Assembly: GCF_002407605.1 (NCBI RefSeq)
Contig: NZ_NXGV01000003.1
Span: forward strand, 1-64,000
Direction of reading: 5' to 3'
DNA: 64,000 nucleotides
Origin: Marinobacter sp. ANT_B65
GTDB taxonomy: Bacteria > Pseudomonadota > Gammaproteobacteria > Pseudomonadales > Oleiphilaceae
A model generated the notes under the pieces. It was not told the DNA's origin. It saw only the letters and a program-made list of their open reading frames with translations, and searched no databases. Below are positions 48,346 to 57,762 of the stretch, piece after piece (positions within the stretch are counted from its first letter, which is position 1; the number at the start of each line of letters is the position of its first letter). Made by a program: the position numbers and the translations under genes.

Positions 48346-48713
48346 GAACGCACTCCATTCTGATTTTGGGCGCCTGAAGCCGCTGCCTGCGAATCCGCCT
48401 TTGAGCCACCGAGACAATTCGGTGATGCAGGCGCAACCTGCCCGGAAGCCTCCCACTCCTCCGGAGAGTATAGATGCAACGCCAGCGCATGCACGCCACC
48501 CGCCATCTCCAACTCTTCCGAAAGCACTTTATAAATAGCCTGATGCCGCTTAACCTTCATTTGCCCGACAAATGCCGGTGACACCAGAGTCACCTTGAAA
48601 TGCGTCTCAGAGTCTGGCGGCACACTATGCTTATGGCTTTCATTTTCCACCTGAAGAATGCTCACATCAAACGCTTCTTTCAGCTTGGCTTCAATTGTGT
48701 TCTGGATTTTCAT
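48342..48713 (-). CDS. BolA family protein
   Basis: A 123-residue BolA-like protein. It begins MKIQNTIEAKLKEAF and has the family core VENESHKHSVPPDSETHFKV, then LVSPAFVGQMKVKRHQAIYKVL and GGVHALALHLYSPEEW. BolA proteins pair with monothiol glutaredoxins in Fe-S cluster handling and affect cell shape. A low-complexity tail of about 30 residues follows the domain. The start at 48713 is the family start; the longer frame to 48920 is not supported. Divergent from topB. Confidence 0.9.
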   Translation of the reverse strand: MKIQNTIEAKLKEAFDVSILQVENESHKHSVPPDSETHFKVTLVSPAFVGQMKVKRHQAIYKVLSEELEMAGGVHALALHLYSPEEWEASGQVAPASPNCLGGSKADSQAAASGAQNQNGVRS

Positions 48714-48877
48714 AACAGTTAAACTCTCAACATTCGCTCGGAATTTGACGGCGATACCCCACAGCCACCTATACCAACAGTTTACTACAGAAGAGACACC
48801 CTCCGAACCTTGACACCCAACCACCAAACCGCCACATTCCCCTGCGACCTCAACCCGGATAAAATCAGACCCAAGCC

Positions 48878-51040
48878 ATGCTCCTGTATATCGCCGAAAA
48901 ACCAAGCCTCGGCAGAGCAATTGCCGCCGCCCTCCCTGGCCCCTATCAGAAAGGCCAGGGCTGGATCCGCTGCGGCCAGGGAAATGAATCGGCTACGGTA
49001 AGCTGGTGCATTGGCCACCTTCTGGAACCGGCAGAGCCGGCCAGCTACAACCCGGCCTGGAAGGCCTGGCGTCAGCATGACCTTCCCATGTTCCCCGACA
49101 AGTGGCAGGTAACCCCCAAAGACAGCGTACGTCAGCAGCTTAAAGCACTTGAATCCCTGATCCGACAGGCCACTACCATCGTCCACGCTGGCGATCCGGA
49201 CAGAGAAGGTCAGCTACTGGTTGATGAAGTAATTCGCTACTTTGGAACCAGCGCGCCGGTAAAGCGGATACTCATTAACGACCTGACCCCGGCGGCCGTT
49301 GCCAAAGCCATTCAGCATCCCAGAGACAACCTGGAGTTCCGCAGGCTCTCCCACTCGGCGCTCGCCCGACAGAGAGCAGACTGGCTCTATGGCATCAACC
49401 TCACCCGTTTTTATACACTTAACTACCAGCAACAGGGGCAAAAAGGGGTCTATTCCGTCGGGCGCGTTCAAACACCGGTACTTGGGCTGGTGGTAGAGCG
49501 GGACAATACCATCGAAAACTTTGAGCCCATGCCCTACTTCCGCCTGGAAGCGCGCTTCAAAGCACAGGAAGAAGAATCTGACCAGCAAGCCTTCACGGCG
49601 CGCTGGCTTCCCGATGACCAGTTTCAGGACCATCTGGACGAAGAAAACCGTCTTCTGGACAGAGCTACAGCCGAACACATTGCAGCTGCAGTAAACAGCC
49701 GGCCTGGTTCCGTTGTTGAGTCCCGGTTTCGCGACCGACCCGAAGCACCCCCCTTGCCATTTTCATTGTCTGCGCTGCAGATAGAAGCAGGCCGTCTGTT
49801 CCGCATGGGGGCTAAAGACGTACTGGACACTGCTCAGAATCTCTACGAGCGCCATCAGCTCATAACCTACCCTCGCTCCGACTGCCGGTATCTGCCTGAA
49901 GGGCACTATGCTCAGCGGGAGCAAGTAACAGGCGCCATAGGCCGGGTCGCACCAGACCTTGACGAGGCTTGCAATAAAGCTGATTTCAACCGCCGGACTG
50001 CCGCCTGGAACGACAAAAAGGTCGACGCCCACCACGCTATTATTCCGACCAGCCGGACAGCGCCCAACGGCAAACTCAGCGACGCTGAACAAAAAATCTA
50101 CGGCCTTATCAGCCGCTATTACCTGATGCAGTTTTCGGCTGACGCCATACATCGTGAAGGCCGGATTACCGTGCGGGTAGCAGAACACCGGTTCCGCGCT
50201 ACAGAAACGGCTGTACTGAAACCTGGCTGGAAAGCACTGGAACTGAAGCTCAGGGACAAGAAGCAGGAAGCAGAAAAATCTCCTTTACCCCGCCTGGATA
50301 AGGGCGAACCGGTATTCTGCGAAGACAGCTCCGTGAGTGAGCGCAAAACCAAACCTCCCCAGTACTTCACCGATGCTACATTGCTATCGGCGATGACCAA
50401 CATAGCTCGATTTGTAACCGACTCCGAGTTGCGAAAAACCCTGCGGGACACCGACGGCCTTGGAACAGAGGCTACCCGTGCAAACATCATCGACACCCTG
50501 TTCAAACGGGACTACCTGTACAGGGACAGCCGGCACATCCGGGCCACGGACAAAGGCAAGGCACTGATCAGTGCACTACCGGAATCCGTCAGCAAGCCAG
50601 ACAGAACTGCAGTCTGGGAAGCAACCCTGGAAGGGATCCGCAGAGGCGAAGACGACCCCCGTGAATTTCTGGAAAAGCTGAAGTCGGAAATCCGCGGATT
50701 CATTGGCCCTGCAACCGGTGCGCCTGATACCGGGCCACAGACCAAAGCTCCAAACTGCCCCAAATGCCGTGCGCCTATGACGGAAAGAGACGGGAAATTT
50801 GGCCGTTTTTTTGCCTGCACACGATACCCCGATTGCCGCGGTACACGCCCCGTTGAGGATGCGGTTCCGGAAGATGGTACCAACCAGAAACCCATTCCCT
50901 GCCCTCACTGCTTCTCACCTCTGGTAAGGCGAAAAGGTAAAAAAGGCTGGTTCTGGGGCTGCAGTAATTTCCCTGCCTGCCGACAAACACTGGATGACGA
51001 CGACGGGAAACCTGCAACCCGTTTACGCAAGTCTACATAA
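48878..51040 (+). CDS. topB: DNA topoisomerase III
   Basis: A 720-residue type IA topoisomerase that decatenates DNA. The N-terminal Toprim domain has MLLYIAEKPSLGRAIAAAL and HAGDPDREGQLLVDE. The catalytic tyrosine is in LITYPRSDCRYLP, with VYSVGRVQTPVLGLVV and DGLGTEATRANIIDTLF also typical. Two C-terminal four-cysteine zinc motifs (CPKC ... YPDC and CPHC ... FPAC) make it longer than the 653 residues of E. coli TopB. The ATG at 48878 lies at the family start. Monocistronic. Confidence 0.95.
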   Translation: MLLYIAEKPSLGRAIAAALPGPYQKGQGWIRCGQGNESATVSWCIGHLLEPAEPASYNPAWKAWRQHDLPMFPDKWQVTPKDSVRQQLKALESLIRQATTIVHAGDPDREGQLLVDEVIRYFGTSAPVKRILINDLTPAAVAKAIQHPRDNLEFRRLSHSALARQRADWLYGINLTRFYTLNYQQQGQKGVYSVGRVQTPVLGLVVERDNTIENFEPMPYFRLEARFKAQEEESDQQAFTARWLPDDQFQDHLDEENRLLDRATAEHIAAAVNSRPGSVVESRFRDRPEAPPLPFSLSALQIEAGRLFRMGAKDVLDTAQNLYERHQLITYPRSDCRYLPEGHYAQREQVTGAIGRVAPDLDEACNKADFNRRTAAWNDKKVDAHHAIIPTSRTAPNGKLSDAEQKIYGLISRYYLMQFSADAIHREGRITVRVAEHRFRATETAVLKPGWKALELKLRDKKQEAEKSPLPRLDKGEPVFCEDSSVSERKTKPPQYFTDATLLSAMTNIARFVTDSELRKTLRDTDGLGTEATRANIIDTLFKRDYLYRDSRHIRATDKGKALISALPESVSKPDRTAVWEATLEGIRRGEDDPREFLEKLKSEIRGFIGPATGAPDTGPQTKAPNCPKCRAPMTERDGKFGRFFACTRYPDCRGTRPVEDAVPEDGTNQKPIPCPHCFSPLVRRKGKKGWFWGCSNFPACRQTLDDDDGKPATRLRKST

Positions 51041-51155
51041 CGAAACGGAATGCCGTTCAGCATTTTGTGACAATTGACTGATATAGCAGGACTACTGTAT
51101 CGCCATCCGCGAAACAGCATCGCAACGTGACATCATTTACTCCAGGAGAGGCGCA

Positions 51156-51908
51156 ATGCGCATTGCTCTGCTTGAAGATCAACAGGAACAGGCGCAGCAC
51201 ATCCAGTCCATTTTGTCTGAGCGCGGCCATCACTGCGACAGCTTCCCAACCGGCCAGGGCTTTCTCAGCGCAGCACTGCACCGAAGCTATGACCTGATGA
51301 TTCTCGACTGGCAGATTCCAGACATGACTGGCATCGACGTTTTAAAAAGCATCAGGGCCCAGATCAACTGGCCGATCCCTGTACTGTTTCTGACCCAGCG
51401 CGACAGCGAATCCGACATTGTTGAAGCTCTTGACGCTGGTGCGGACGACTTCCTCGCAAAACCTGCCCGAGCTGCAGAACTGGTGGCGCGCATTAACGCT
51501 CTGGCACGTCGTGCCAACCCGAACAATGAAAAAGAAATCCTTAAATACGGGCCCTTCGAGGTCAATACGCAGCAACGAACCATCAACCTCCATGGTGAAG
51601 CGCTTACGTTAACCGACAAAGACTTCGACCTGACGCTGTTTCTGTTTCAGAACCAGTGCCGGCTGCTCACCCGGGAAGTGCTTCTGGAACGGGTGTGGGG
51701 GCTGGCGCGGGATATCAACACCCGAACTGTAGACACGCACATGAGCCGCCTGCGGCGCCGGTTGGGCCTGAATCCGGAAAACGGTTTCCGCATCAAGACA
51801 ATCTACCAGCGCGGCTACCGCCTAGAAGCCATGAAAACCGAAGTCGTAAATGAAGATATGACAGGAACCCAGGAAGCAAACCAGGAAGTACAAGTACAGA
51901 ATGACTGA
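51156..51908 (+). CDS. OmpR/PhoB-type response regulator
   Basis: A 250-residue regulator. The receiver domain has the acidic pair in LLEDQQ, the phospho-acceptor Asp51 in LMILDWQIPD, and the lysine in DDFLAKPAR. A winged-helix DNA-binding domain covers about 130-228 (LTLTDKDFDLTLFLFQN, TRTVDTHMSRLRRRLGL, IYQRGYRL). A short acidic tail follows. AGGAG precedes the ATG. The last eight bases overlap the start of the LysM/FecR gene, and a CHASE2 histidine kinase gene follows, so this is a three-gene signalling unit. Confidence 0.95.
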   Translation: MRIALLEDQQEQAQHIQSILSERGHHCDSFPTGQGFLSAALHRSYDLMILDWQIPDMTGIDVLKSIRAQINWPIPVLFLTQRDSESDIVEALDAGADDFLAKPARAAELVARINALARRANPNNEKEILKYGPFEVNTQQRTINLHGEALTLTDKDFDLTLFLFQNQCRLLTREVLLERVWGLARDINTRTVDTHMSRLRRRLGLNPENGFRIKTIYQRGYRLEAMKTEVVNEDMTGTQEANQEVQVQND

Positions 51909-53538
51909 ATATCGAATCTCGCCCGTCACCAAAGCATGTCTGTTGCTGGCTCTTCTGATGCTGGGCATGCCTGTGTGGGCGGAACTGTCTATTACCCGAG
52001 GCTCGGCGACCACCGTGGCAAATTCTGCCAGCGACGCCATCCCCGAGTGGACTTACACTTTGAAGCCCGGCGAGAGCTTTGCAGAGGTGGCTAAGGATCT
52101 TTTGGCCAAAAGCTATAGTTCCGGCCGCCTGCTTCAATACAACACAATCCAGAATCCCGCCACGCTTGGAGAAGGAGATCGCATTCGCATCCCTCTGTCC
52201 TGGCTGAAGAGACAACCCGAGCCCGCACGCGCCACCTCAGTCTCCGGCAGCGTTCAGCTGATATCAGGTGTTGACGGGCGCAAAAAAAGCCTGACGAAAG
52301 ACACGCTGATACGGGTTGGGGATGAAGTGCATTCCGGCACAGGAGCCGCAACCATAACCCTGGCTGACGGCTCGGAAGTCCGCCTCTCCCCGGATTCCCG
52401 GCTGAGATTCAATCGCCTGACTCAGTATGGCAAATCCGGCATGGTCGACACCCGGCTCAGGCTGAACCGGGGAGAAGTCCACACCCGCGTCAAGCCGGTT
52501 ATTGAAGGCGGCGCCCGCTTTGAAATTGAGACTCCCTCTGCCATTGCCGCCGTTCGCGGCACTGCTTTTTCACTACAAACTGGCCCGCAAGGCACCAGTT
52601 TGCAGGTAACAGAAGGTGTGGTCGATTTCGGAGCACCAAACCAGAACCAGCGAATTCCTGCAGGCTATAGTGCAACGGTTACCAGTAACGGCCGTAGCAA
52701 ACTGAGCATACGCAAGATGCCAGCGGCACCGGTAATTAACCCACTCAAGCCTGTGCTCACCCAACTACCTGCGGAAATGACCTGGCAAAAAAGCCCGGCA
52801 ACCAACTATCGCCTGGATATCTTTGAAACAGATAGCGGACTCTGGGTGGAAAGCCGAAAAATAAGCGGCAACAGCTTTGCTATCAATCGCCTGGATAACG
52901 GCGCGTACAAGATTCTCCTGGCAGCCCTGGACCAGAACGGTATGGCGGGAATGCCCGGCATACTTCCGGTAGAAGTGAATCTACAGGCCCGCACAGCCAG
53001 CTTGCTGACACCGGAAAATGGGGGCAGCGTGAACGATGACATGCCCGAATTCCGCTGGACGCTCAACGGTGAAAACGAAGTCGCCCGGGTAGAGATTGCC
53101 GAAGATGAGACCTTTGGAAACCTTATAGCAACCAGCGAATGGGCTCCGGAGACAACAGCTTTGCCTTCCCGCCCTCTGAGCCCTGGCCAGTATTACTGGC
53201 GCGTGGTTACAGAAGCCGGCGGGAATTCAGTAGCGGCCAGTCAGCCTCGCAAACTGATCGTAAACGGAACGCTCCCACCGGTGCGCATCATCAGTATCAA
53301 TTACATCGACAGCCAGGTTCGCGTATTCTGGCAAAAAGTTGATACAGCCTCGAGTTACCGGATGCAGCTGGCAGAAGAGCCCGGATTCAACAACATTATC
53401 AAGGAAGCAACCTTGCCAGATACTACAGCGGCCTTGCGTCTTATTCCCGGAAGGCGGTATTTTGTGCGCCTGAAAGCTCTTTCGGACGGCCCTTTGCAAA
53501 GCCGCTGGGGGCCAGGGAGGGAATTGTACCTGGAATAA
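51901..53538 (+). CDS. Periplasmic LysM and FecR domain protein
   Basis: A 545-residue exported protein. The signal peptide is ACLLLALLMLGMPVWA. A LysM-like region covers about 47-100 (YTLKPGESFAEVAKDLL ... GEGDRIRIP). A FecR domain follows (GDEVHSGTGAATITLADGSE, VRLSPDSRLRFNRL, IETPSAIAAVRGTAFSLQT). The C-terminal part has fibronectin-III-like repeats (SPATNYRLDIFE, DMPEFRWTLNGENEVARVEI, SSYRMQLAEEPGF). LysM suggests binding to peptidoglycan. Located between the regulator and the CHASE2 kinase; it may present the stimulus to the kinase's periplasmic domain, which is inference. Confidence 0.9.
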   Translation: MTEYRISPVTKACLLLALLMLGMPVWAELSITRGSATTVANSASDAIPEWTYTLKPGESFAEVAKDLLAKSYSSGRLLQYNTIQNPATLGEGDRIRIPLSWLKRQPEPARATSVSGSVQLISGVDGRKKSLTKDTLIRVGDEVHSGTGAATITLADGSEVRLSPDSRLRFNRLTQYGKSGMVDTRLRLNRGEVHTRVKPVIEGGARFEIETPSAIAAVRGTAFSLQTGPQGTSLQVTEGVVDFGAPNQNQRIPAGYSATVTSNGRSKLSIRKMPAAPVINPLKPVLTQLPAEMTWQKSPATNYRLDIFETDSGLWVESRKISGNSFAINRLDNGAYKILLAALDQNGMAGMPGILPVEVNLQARTASLLTPENGGSVNDDMPEFRWTLNGENEVARVEIAEDETFGNLIATSEWAPETTALPSRPLSPGQYYWRVVTEAGGNSVAASQPRKLIVNGTLPPVRIISINYIDSQVRVFWQKVDTASSYRMQLAEEPGFNNIIKEATLPDTTAALRLIPGRRYFVRLKALSDGPLQSRWGPGRELYLE

Positions 53539-53571
53539 TCTCTTGAACGATCAACACCTACAGCAGGACTC

Positions 53572-56139
53572 ATGACCCGGGATTGGCTGCCTATTAGAAC
53601 GACACCATGGACACTCGGCCTGGCACTCCTGTTAATATTCCTGTTAGCAGAAATGACAGCTCTGCCGCAACGTGTTGACTACTGGCTTCTCGACTCTGCG
53701 ATGCTAGCCAGCCCAACCGACGTATCCCCTGACGTAGTAATCGTTGCCATTGACGATCTCAGCCTGGCTCGACACGGTCGCTGGCCATGGCCACGAGAAA
53801 CCCACGCAGCCCTTATCCGCAAACTACACCAGGCCGGTGCCGATACCATTGTATTCGACATACTTTTCTCGGAACCGTCCCCGGACGATACTGAGCTCAA
53901 GCGCGCCATGCAGGAACATGGCAAGGTTATTCTGCCTGTACATATATCGCCACCAAACTCGCACCTACTTCTCAGTGAACAGTTTCCTGCCGGCGACCTT
54001 ATAACTGCCGCTTCAGGACTCGGCCATGCTCACGTCGAACTCGATCACGATGGGATCGCAAGAGGCCTCTATCTTTTCAACGGAATGACACGCCAGCTTT
54101 GGCCAGCTCTGGGGCTCACGGCCTCAGGTGTAAGCTCCAGACAACCTGATTCCCAAGGTCTGCCACCCTTTGTAAACGTGCGCGAAGACTATCGGATCGT
54201 TCCACTCGCAGGAGGAGCCGGCACACTGCCGACCTATTCCTATAGCGATGTGCTCAACGCTCCTCCGGTTTCAGAGGTATTTGGGGGCAAAACCGTTTTT
54301 GTCGGCGCCACGGCAGCCGGGCTGGGAGACATTCTGCCAACACCTTTCTCAGGTTTCAGCAGGCCAATGTCTGGTGTGGAATTCCACGCCAATGTATTTT
54401 CAGCAAACCAGCAAGGCATACTCATCACCCCTGCCTCTGAATGGGCTGGAATAGCTCTGGCTATCATTGCACTGGTAACCCTGGCCATGCTCTTGCCCTG
54501 GTTGCGTCCAACCCGCACTCTATTCGCCTGCCTTGCAGCCTGCGCCGCTCTGACTGGCCTGTGCATATCCATGCTAACGACATTCCATATCTGGCTGCCG
54601 GTTGCCCATGCACTGATCATTCCCCTGTTCGCATTCCCCATCGCCAGTGGCCTGCGCCTGGCTATGACCAATCAGTTTCTCAACCGGCAACTGGATGAAC
54701 TGGCCCGCAGCCCTCGAGTAACTTTGCCAAAGCTGTCAAAGCGCCCGCTGACACAGCTTCTCGAACAGTTCCAGTCTCTGCTTCAACCAGAGGGTTGGTT
54801 ATTGATGGAGAACGACAGTACCCTCGCCGCCCACAACCTTGAACCCGCTGATGTTCCGGATAATCTTGTGCCCGGACTCTGGCGTAATGAGGGAAACCGG
54901 AGCTGGATTCACCTGAACCGCGGCAATGCCTGCTACACGCTCGGCCTTACATTACCCAATGATCTGAGCAGAGAAGCCACACATCGCTATCTGCGACGAC
55001 TGAAACTCGCAAGCTTCGCCCCCACAGAGCAATTACTCAGACCCAGCGAAAATATTTCAGCACGCATTGAACGCGTAAAAGTAGCCACTGAACGCCTGAA
55101 TCATATGCAGGAGTTTATCCGCCGGAGTTTTGAGCGCATGCCTGATGGCATCATCGTTACCGATGAACTGGGCATCATCCGGTTTGCCAACGGTCATATT
55201 GAAAAATGGTTCGGAGAACCTATGCCCAGTCTGGAGGGGCTTCCCCTGACACGACTTCTGGAAGGTCATGATCCACGAGAAACCCCGCCCTGGCATGAAA
55301 CTGTTTCTGAAACACTCACGTTGTTGCAAAGCCGGACGGTAGACCTGAACATCCGGGACAAAGACTTTCTCATTCACTTCGCACCTTTTGCCCTTCCGGA
55401 CAGCATTGAATACGGAATTATTGCCAACATTTCAGATATTTCTGAACTTCGGAAACAGCAACGCCAACACCGGGAGGCTATCGACTTTATTTCCCACGAT
55501 GTCCGCTCGCCATTGGTGTCGCAACTGGCACTGATAGAACAACTGAAACGTGACCCTTCCCATATCGATCAAAGCCAACTGGAACAACTGGGGCGACTGG
55601 CAAGGCGAAGCTACCACCTGGCTGAAGAGTTTGTTCAGTTGGCACGCGCCGAGCAACTGACGGAAACCCGTTTTTATGAGTGCGAATTTCTGGCCATTGT
55701 TGAAAATGCCCGTGACAGCGTGAGCGAACAGGCTCTCGAAAAGCACATCTCATTGCAGTTGCAAGGTACAGAAGATCTGTGGCTTAGAGGTAATGCAGAA
55801 TTGCTTGAACGTGCAGTTATAAACCTGCTCACCAACGCCGTACAGTACAGCCCAAGAGGCTCAGCAGTGAGCCTTCAGGTCTTTCCTGCCGGACATCAGG
55901 CGTGCCTTACGATTGCAGACGAGGGTCTTGGCATAGCGCCGGAGGAACTGCCCTACCTTTTCGACCGTTACCGCCGCCAAAAAAGCAGTGAGCTGGCAGG
56001 TATTCACGGTACAGGGCTGGGGTTGTCGTTCGTGAAAACGGTAATCGAAAAGCACCGGGGTGAGATTTATGTAGTTTCCGCCCCGGGAGAAGGCTCGTCT
56101 TTTACACTAAAGCTGCCGATCGCAGACCCGATGTCGTAA
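53572..56139 (+). CDS. CHASE2-domain sensor histidine kinase
   Basis: An 855-residue membrane kinase. TM1 is near residues 14-30. A periplasmic CHASE2 domain covers about 32-285 (VVIVAIDDLSLARHGRWPWP, GVEFHANVFS). Three further TM helices at about 290-362 follow. A PAS-like domain lies near 515-620, then the HisKA with the phospho-histidine His642 in DFISHDVRSP, and an HATPase domain with NLLTNAVQYS, IADEGLGIAPEELPYLF and GTGLGLSFVKTVI. It probably phosphorylates the OmpR-type regulator two genes upstream. GCAGGA precedes the ATG, 33 bases after the FecR gene. Confidence 0.94.
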   Translation: MTRDWLPIRTTPWTLGLALLLIFLLAEMTALPQRVDYWLLDSAMLASPTDVSPDVVIVAIDDLSLARHGRWPWPRETHAALIRKLHQAGADTIVFDILFSEPSPDDTELKRAMQEHGKVILPVHISPPNSHLLLSEQFPAGDLITAASGLGHAHVELDHDGIARGLYLFNGMTRQLWPALGLTASGVSSRQPDSQGLPPFVNVREDYRIVPLAGGAGTLPTYSYSDVLNAPPVSEVFGGKTVFVGATAAGLGDILPTPFSGFSRPMSGVEFHANVFSANQQGILITPASEWAGIALAIIALVTLAMLLPWLRPTRTLFACLAACAALTGLCISMLTTFHIWLPVAHALIIPLFAFPIASGLRLAMTNQFLNRQLDELARSPRVTLPKLSKRPLTQLLEQFQSLLQPEGWLLMENDSTLAAHNLEPADVPDNLVPGLWRNEGNRSWIHLNRGNACYTLGLTLPNDLSREATHRYLRRLKLASFAPTEQLLRPSENISARIERVKVATERLNHMQEFIRRSFERMPDGIIVTDELGIIRFANGHIEKWFGEPMPSLEGLPLTRLLEGHDPRETPPWHETVSETLTLLQSRTVDLNIRDKDFLIHFAPFALPDSIEYGIIANISDISELRKQQRQHREAIDFISHDVRSPLVSQLALIEQLKRDPSHIDQSQLEQLGRLARRSYHLAEEFVQLARAEQLTETRFYECEFLAIVENARDSVSEQALEKHISLQLQGTEDLWLRGNAELLERAVINLLTNAVQYSPRGSAVSLQVFPAGHQACLTIADEGLGIAPEELPYLFDRYRRQKSSELAGIHGTGLGLSFVKTVIEKHRGEIYVVSAPGEGSSFTLKLPIADPMS

Positions 56140-56178
56140 CCGGACCTGATCTTTCCGGGCAGGCCGCCGGGGCTTCTC

Positions 56179-56565
56179 TCAGGACTCGATTTCCTTGTCC
56201 ACAACTTCAGAGGGGGGGCTCAACAAGCCATTGTTATCCTGAACAAGGATCGTAAAATACCAGACTCCGGCACCCAGCCCGGTCACCCTGTGCGTCATGT
56301 TGGCCTTCTCCTGAGCATCAGGAATAACAACCTCATGGTCCAGCTTATCGACATCCTGACCATAACGGATAATATACCTGTCCAGTTCAGCCATTTTGAT
56401 ACCCTCACCGTTTACACGGAGCTCAGGTGCACTCCAGCTCAGAACTGCAGAATTCTCCTGCCCCAGGCTGGCACTCCCGCCGGAACCACCTCCACACCCC
56501 GCAAGCACAGCCCCAAGAAAAAACGTGGCCGCCCATGTCTTCGACATATTAATGATGCACTTCAT
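56179..56565 (-). CDS. Hypothetical lipoprotein with a fibronectin-III-like domain
   Basis: A 128-residue protein. The signal peptide ends in the lipobox LAGC followed by a glycine/serine linker (GGGSGGSAS). The mature part has a fibronectin-III-like beta pattern: AVLSWSAPELRVNG, LDRYIIRYGQD, and GAGVWYFTILVQDNNGL. No recognised specific family. The start may be the ATG at 56565 or that at 56547; both leave a good signal peptide. It is convergent with the CHASE2 kinase gene. Confidence 0.75.
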   Translation of the reverse strand: MKCIINMSKTWAATFFLGAVLAGCGGGSGGSASLGQENSAVLSWSAPELRVNGEGIKMAELDRYIIRYGQDVDKLDHEVVIPDAQEKANMTHRVTGLGAGVWYFTILVQDNNGLLSPPSEVVDKEIES

Positions 56566-56696
56566 AGTATTTTGTTTACTAAAACATCGCTGAATTTATT
56601 GAATGGTACATACCGGGGAGGATTATTGATGTGAAGTCCGACATCACTCCAGTTAAAAATCGTCAATAGGGCACAATTTGCCTTTGTCCGGTCAGC

Positions 56697-56884
56697 CCGC
56701 CGGGCTATGCAACCATTGATATATCCTGGGATGGGACTTCGGCTCAGCGGGCGATCTGAGCAATCTGAAAGTTACCCTGGAAGGAAACAACCTGCTGGAT
56801 AAGCGATACAGGGAACACCTTACTGAAGGTGAAATCCTGTCGCCCGGCAAAGGCCTTGTAGCAAGGCTTGAAGGTAGTTTCTAA
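56697..56884 (+). pseudogene. 3' remnant of a TonB-dependent receptor gene
   Basis: Two overlapping frames together give the typical last strands of a TonB-dependent outer-membrane receptor: PGYATIDISWD in one frame, then WDFGSAGDLSNLKVTLEGNN, LLDKRYREHL and, at the very end, ARLEGSF plus TAA in the next. The switch coincides with a tandem duplication of TGGGA (56727-56736). Removing one copy restores a single frame (ISWDFGS). No start codon and no plug or barrel upstream; 56566-56696 is otherwise empty. Only about the last 60 codons remain. Confidence 0.7.
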
Positions 56885-56892
56885 GCAAGAAG

Positions 56893-57762
56893 CTAGTCCG
56901 GCGCTATAGCCATTGCTCTACCATCAATGGCTATAGCCTCCAATTGCACATGCCGCAGGACCATGTGCTCTTGCATCAATGCCAGTTCTTCGCTTGCCAT
57001 GTGCTCAGCAATCGCAAGAAGCTCACCGTTGACCCGGGCTTTAAATCGTTTCAGGGCCGAAACCTGGTTGCGATGAGTCTTTGGTTGGTTAAACGGTGTA
57101 TGCCCGCCAAACTCACGCCAATTCTGAGGCACCAAAGTACTCCCTCGGCCTTGACCAAGCGCAAAGGCCTGCCCCGCCGGGTCAAAGTCAAAGAACCAGG
57201 CCAGTTTATCAGCGGGCTGGTCGCTGGCAATTTCCAGCACGGCACGGGCATTTTCCCGGTGGCCACGATACAGAATCACTGAGTTTTTCCAGGAATCCGG
57301 CAGCCTGAGATCCGCCCAAAAGGGCATTAAGCCGCCATTTTCAACAATCACCAGCTTCCCGGACCTCAGGTGGCCGGTATCCAGGTATTCCGGTAGCACG
57401 CTGAGCACACTACCGTGGGGCGTTCTCACATCTGCGCCGTTCACTCTCAGCTTCGTGGTGCCTGCTGTTGCCATTACGAGCAAGTGACCAAAGACGGAAT
57501 CCCTGCTGAGCTTTTCACTGGCGTTCTGGCGGGCCATAACCATTCGGCCCCCGGCGCGGGAGTCATATTGCGGATCCACACCATGCTCTGCCCGGATATA
57601 GTCCCGCAGGCGTTGCTTGTCATCGGGCGAAAAATGAATATCTCTGCCAATGACCTGCCCTACCCCGTTTTCGGCGCAGATCTGTTCCCAAAGCTTATTA
57701 CGCTGAACCTTCGATTTTCCCGCCTTTAGCAAGCGTTCTATGGCAGCGATTTCAGCCGGCAT
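56893..57762 (-). CDS. MksG/JetD-like Toprim protein of an SMC-type system
   Basis: A 289-residue protein. An N-terminal helical, winged-helix-like part (IERLLKAGKSKVQRNKLWEQ) is followed by a Toprim-like C-terminal region: the metal-binding glutamate Glu141 in LVIVENGGLMPF and a D-x-D pair (Asp192, Asp194) in WFFDFDPAGQAF. This matches the nuclease subunit of Wadjet/MksG systems, which cuts DNA captured by the condensin. It lacks the extra length of many JetD proteins. Last gene of the operon; its ATG overlaps the end of the previous gene by 11 bases. Confidence 0.78.
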   Translation of the reverse strand: MPAEIAAIERLLKAGKSKVQRNKLWEQICAENGVGQVIGRDIHFSPDDKQRLRDYIRAEHGVDPQYDSRAGGRMVMARQNASEKLSRDSVFGHLLVMATAGTTKLRVNGADVRTPHGSVLSVLPEYLDTGHLRSGKLVIVENGGLMPFWADLRLPDSWKNSVILYRGHRENARAVLEIASDQPADKLAWFFDFDPAGQAFALGQGRGSTLVPQNWREFGGHTPFNQPKTHRNQVSALKRFKARVNGELLAIAEHMASEELALMQEHMVLRHVQLEAIAIDGRAMAIAPD

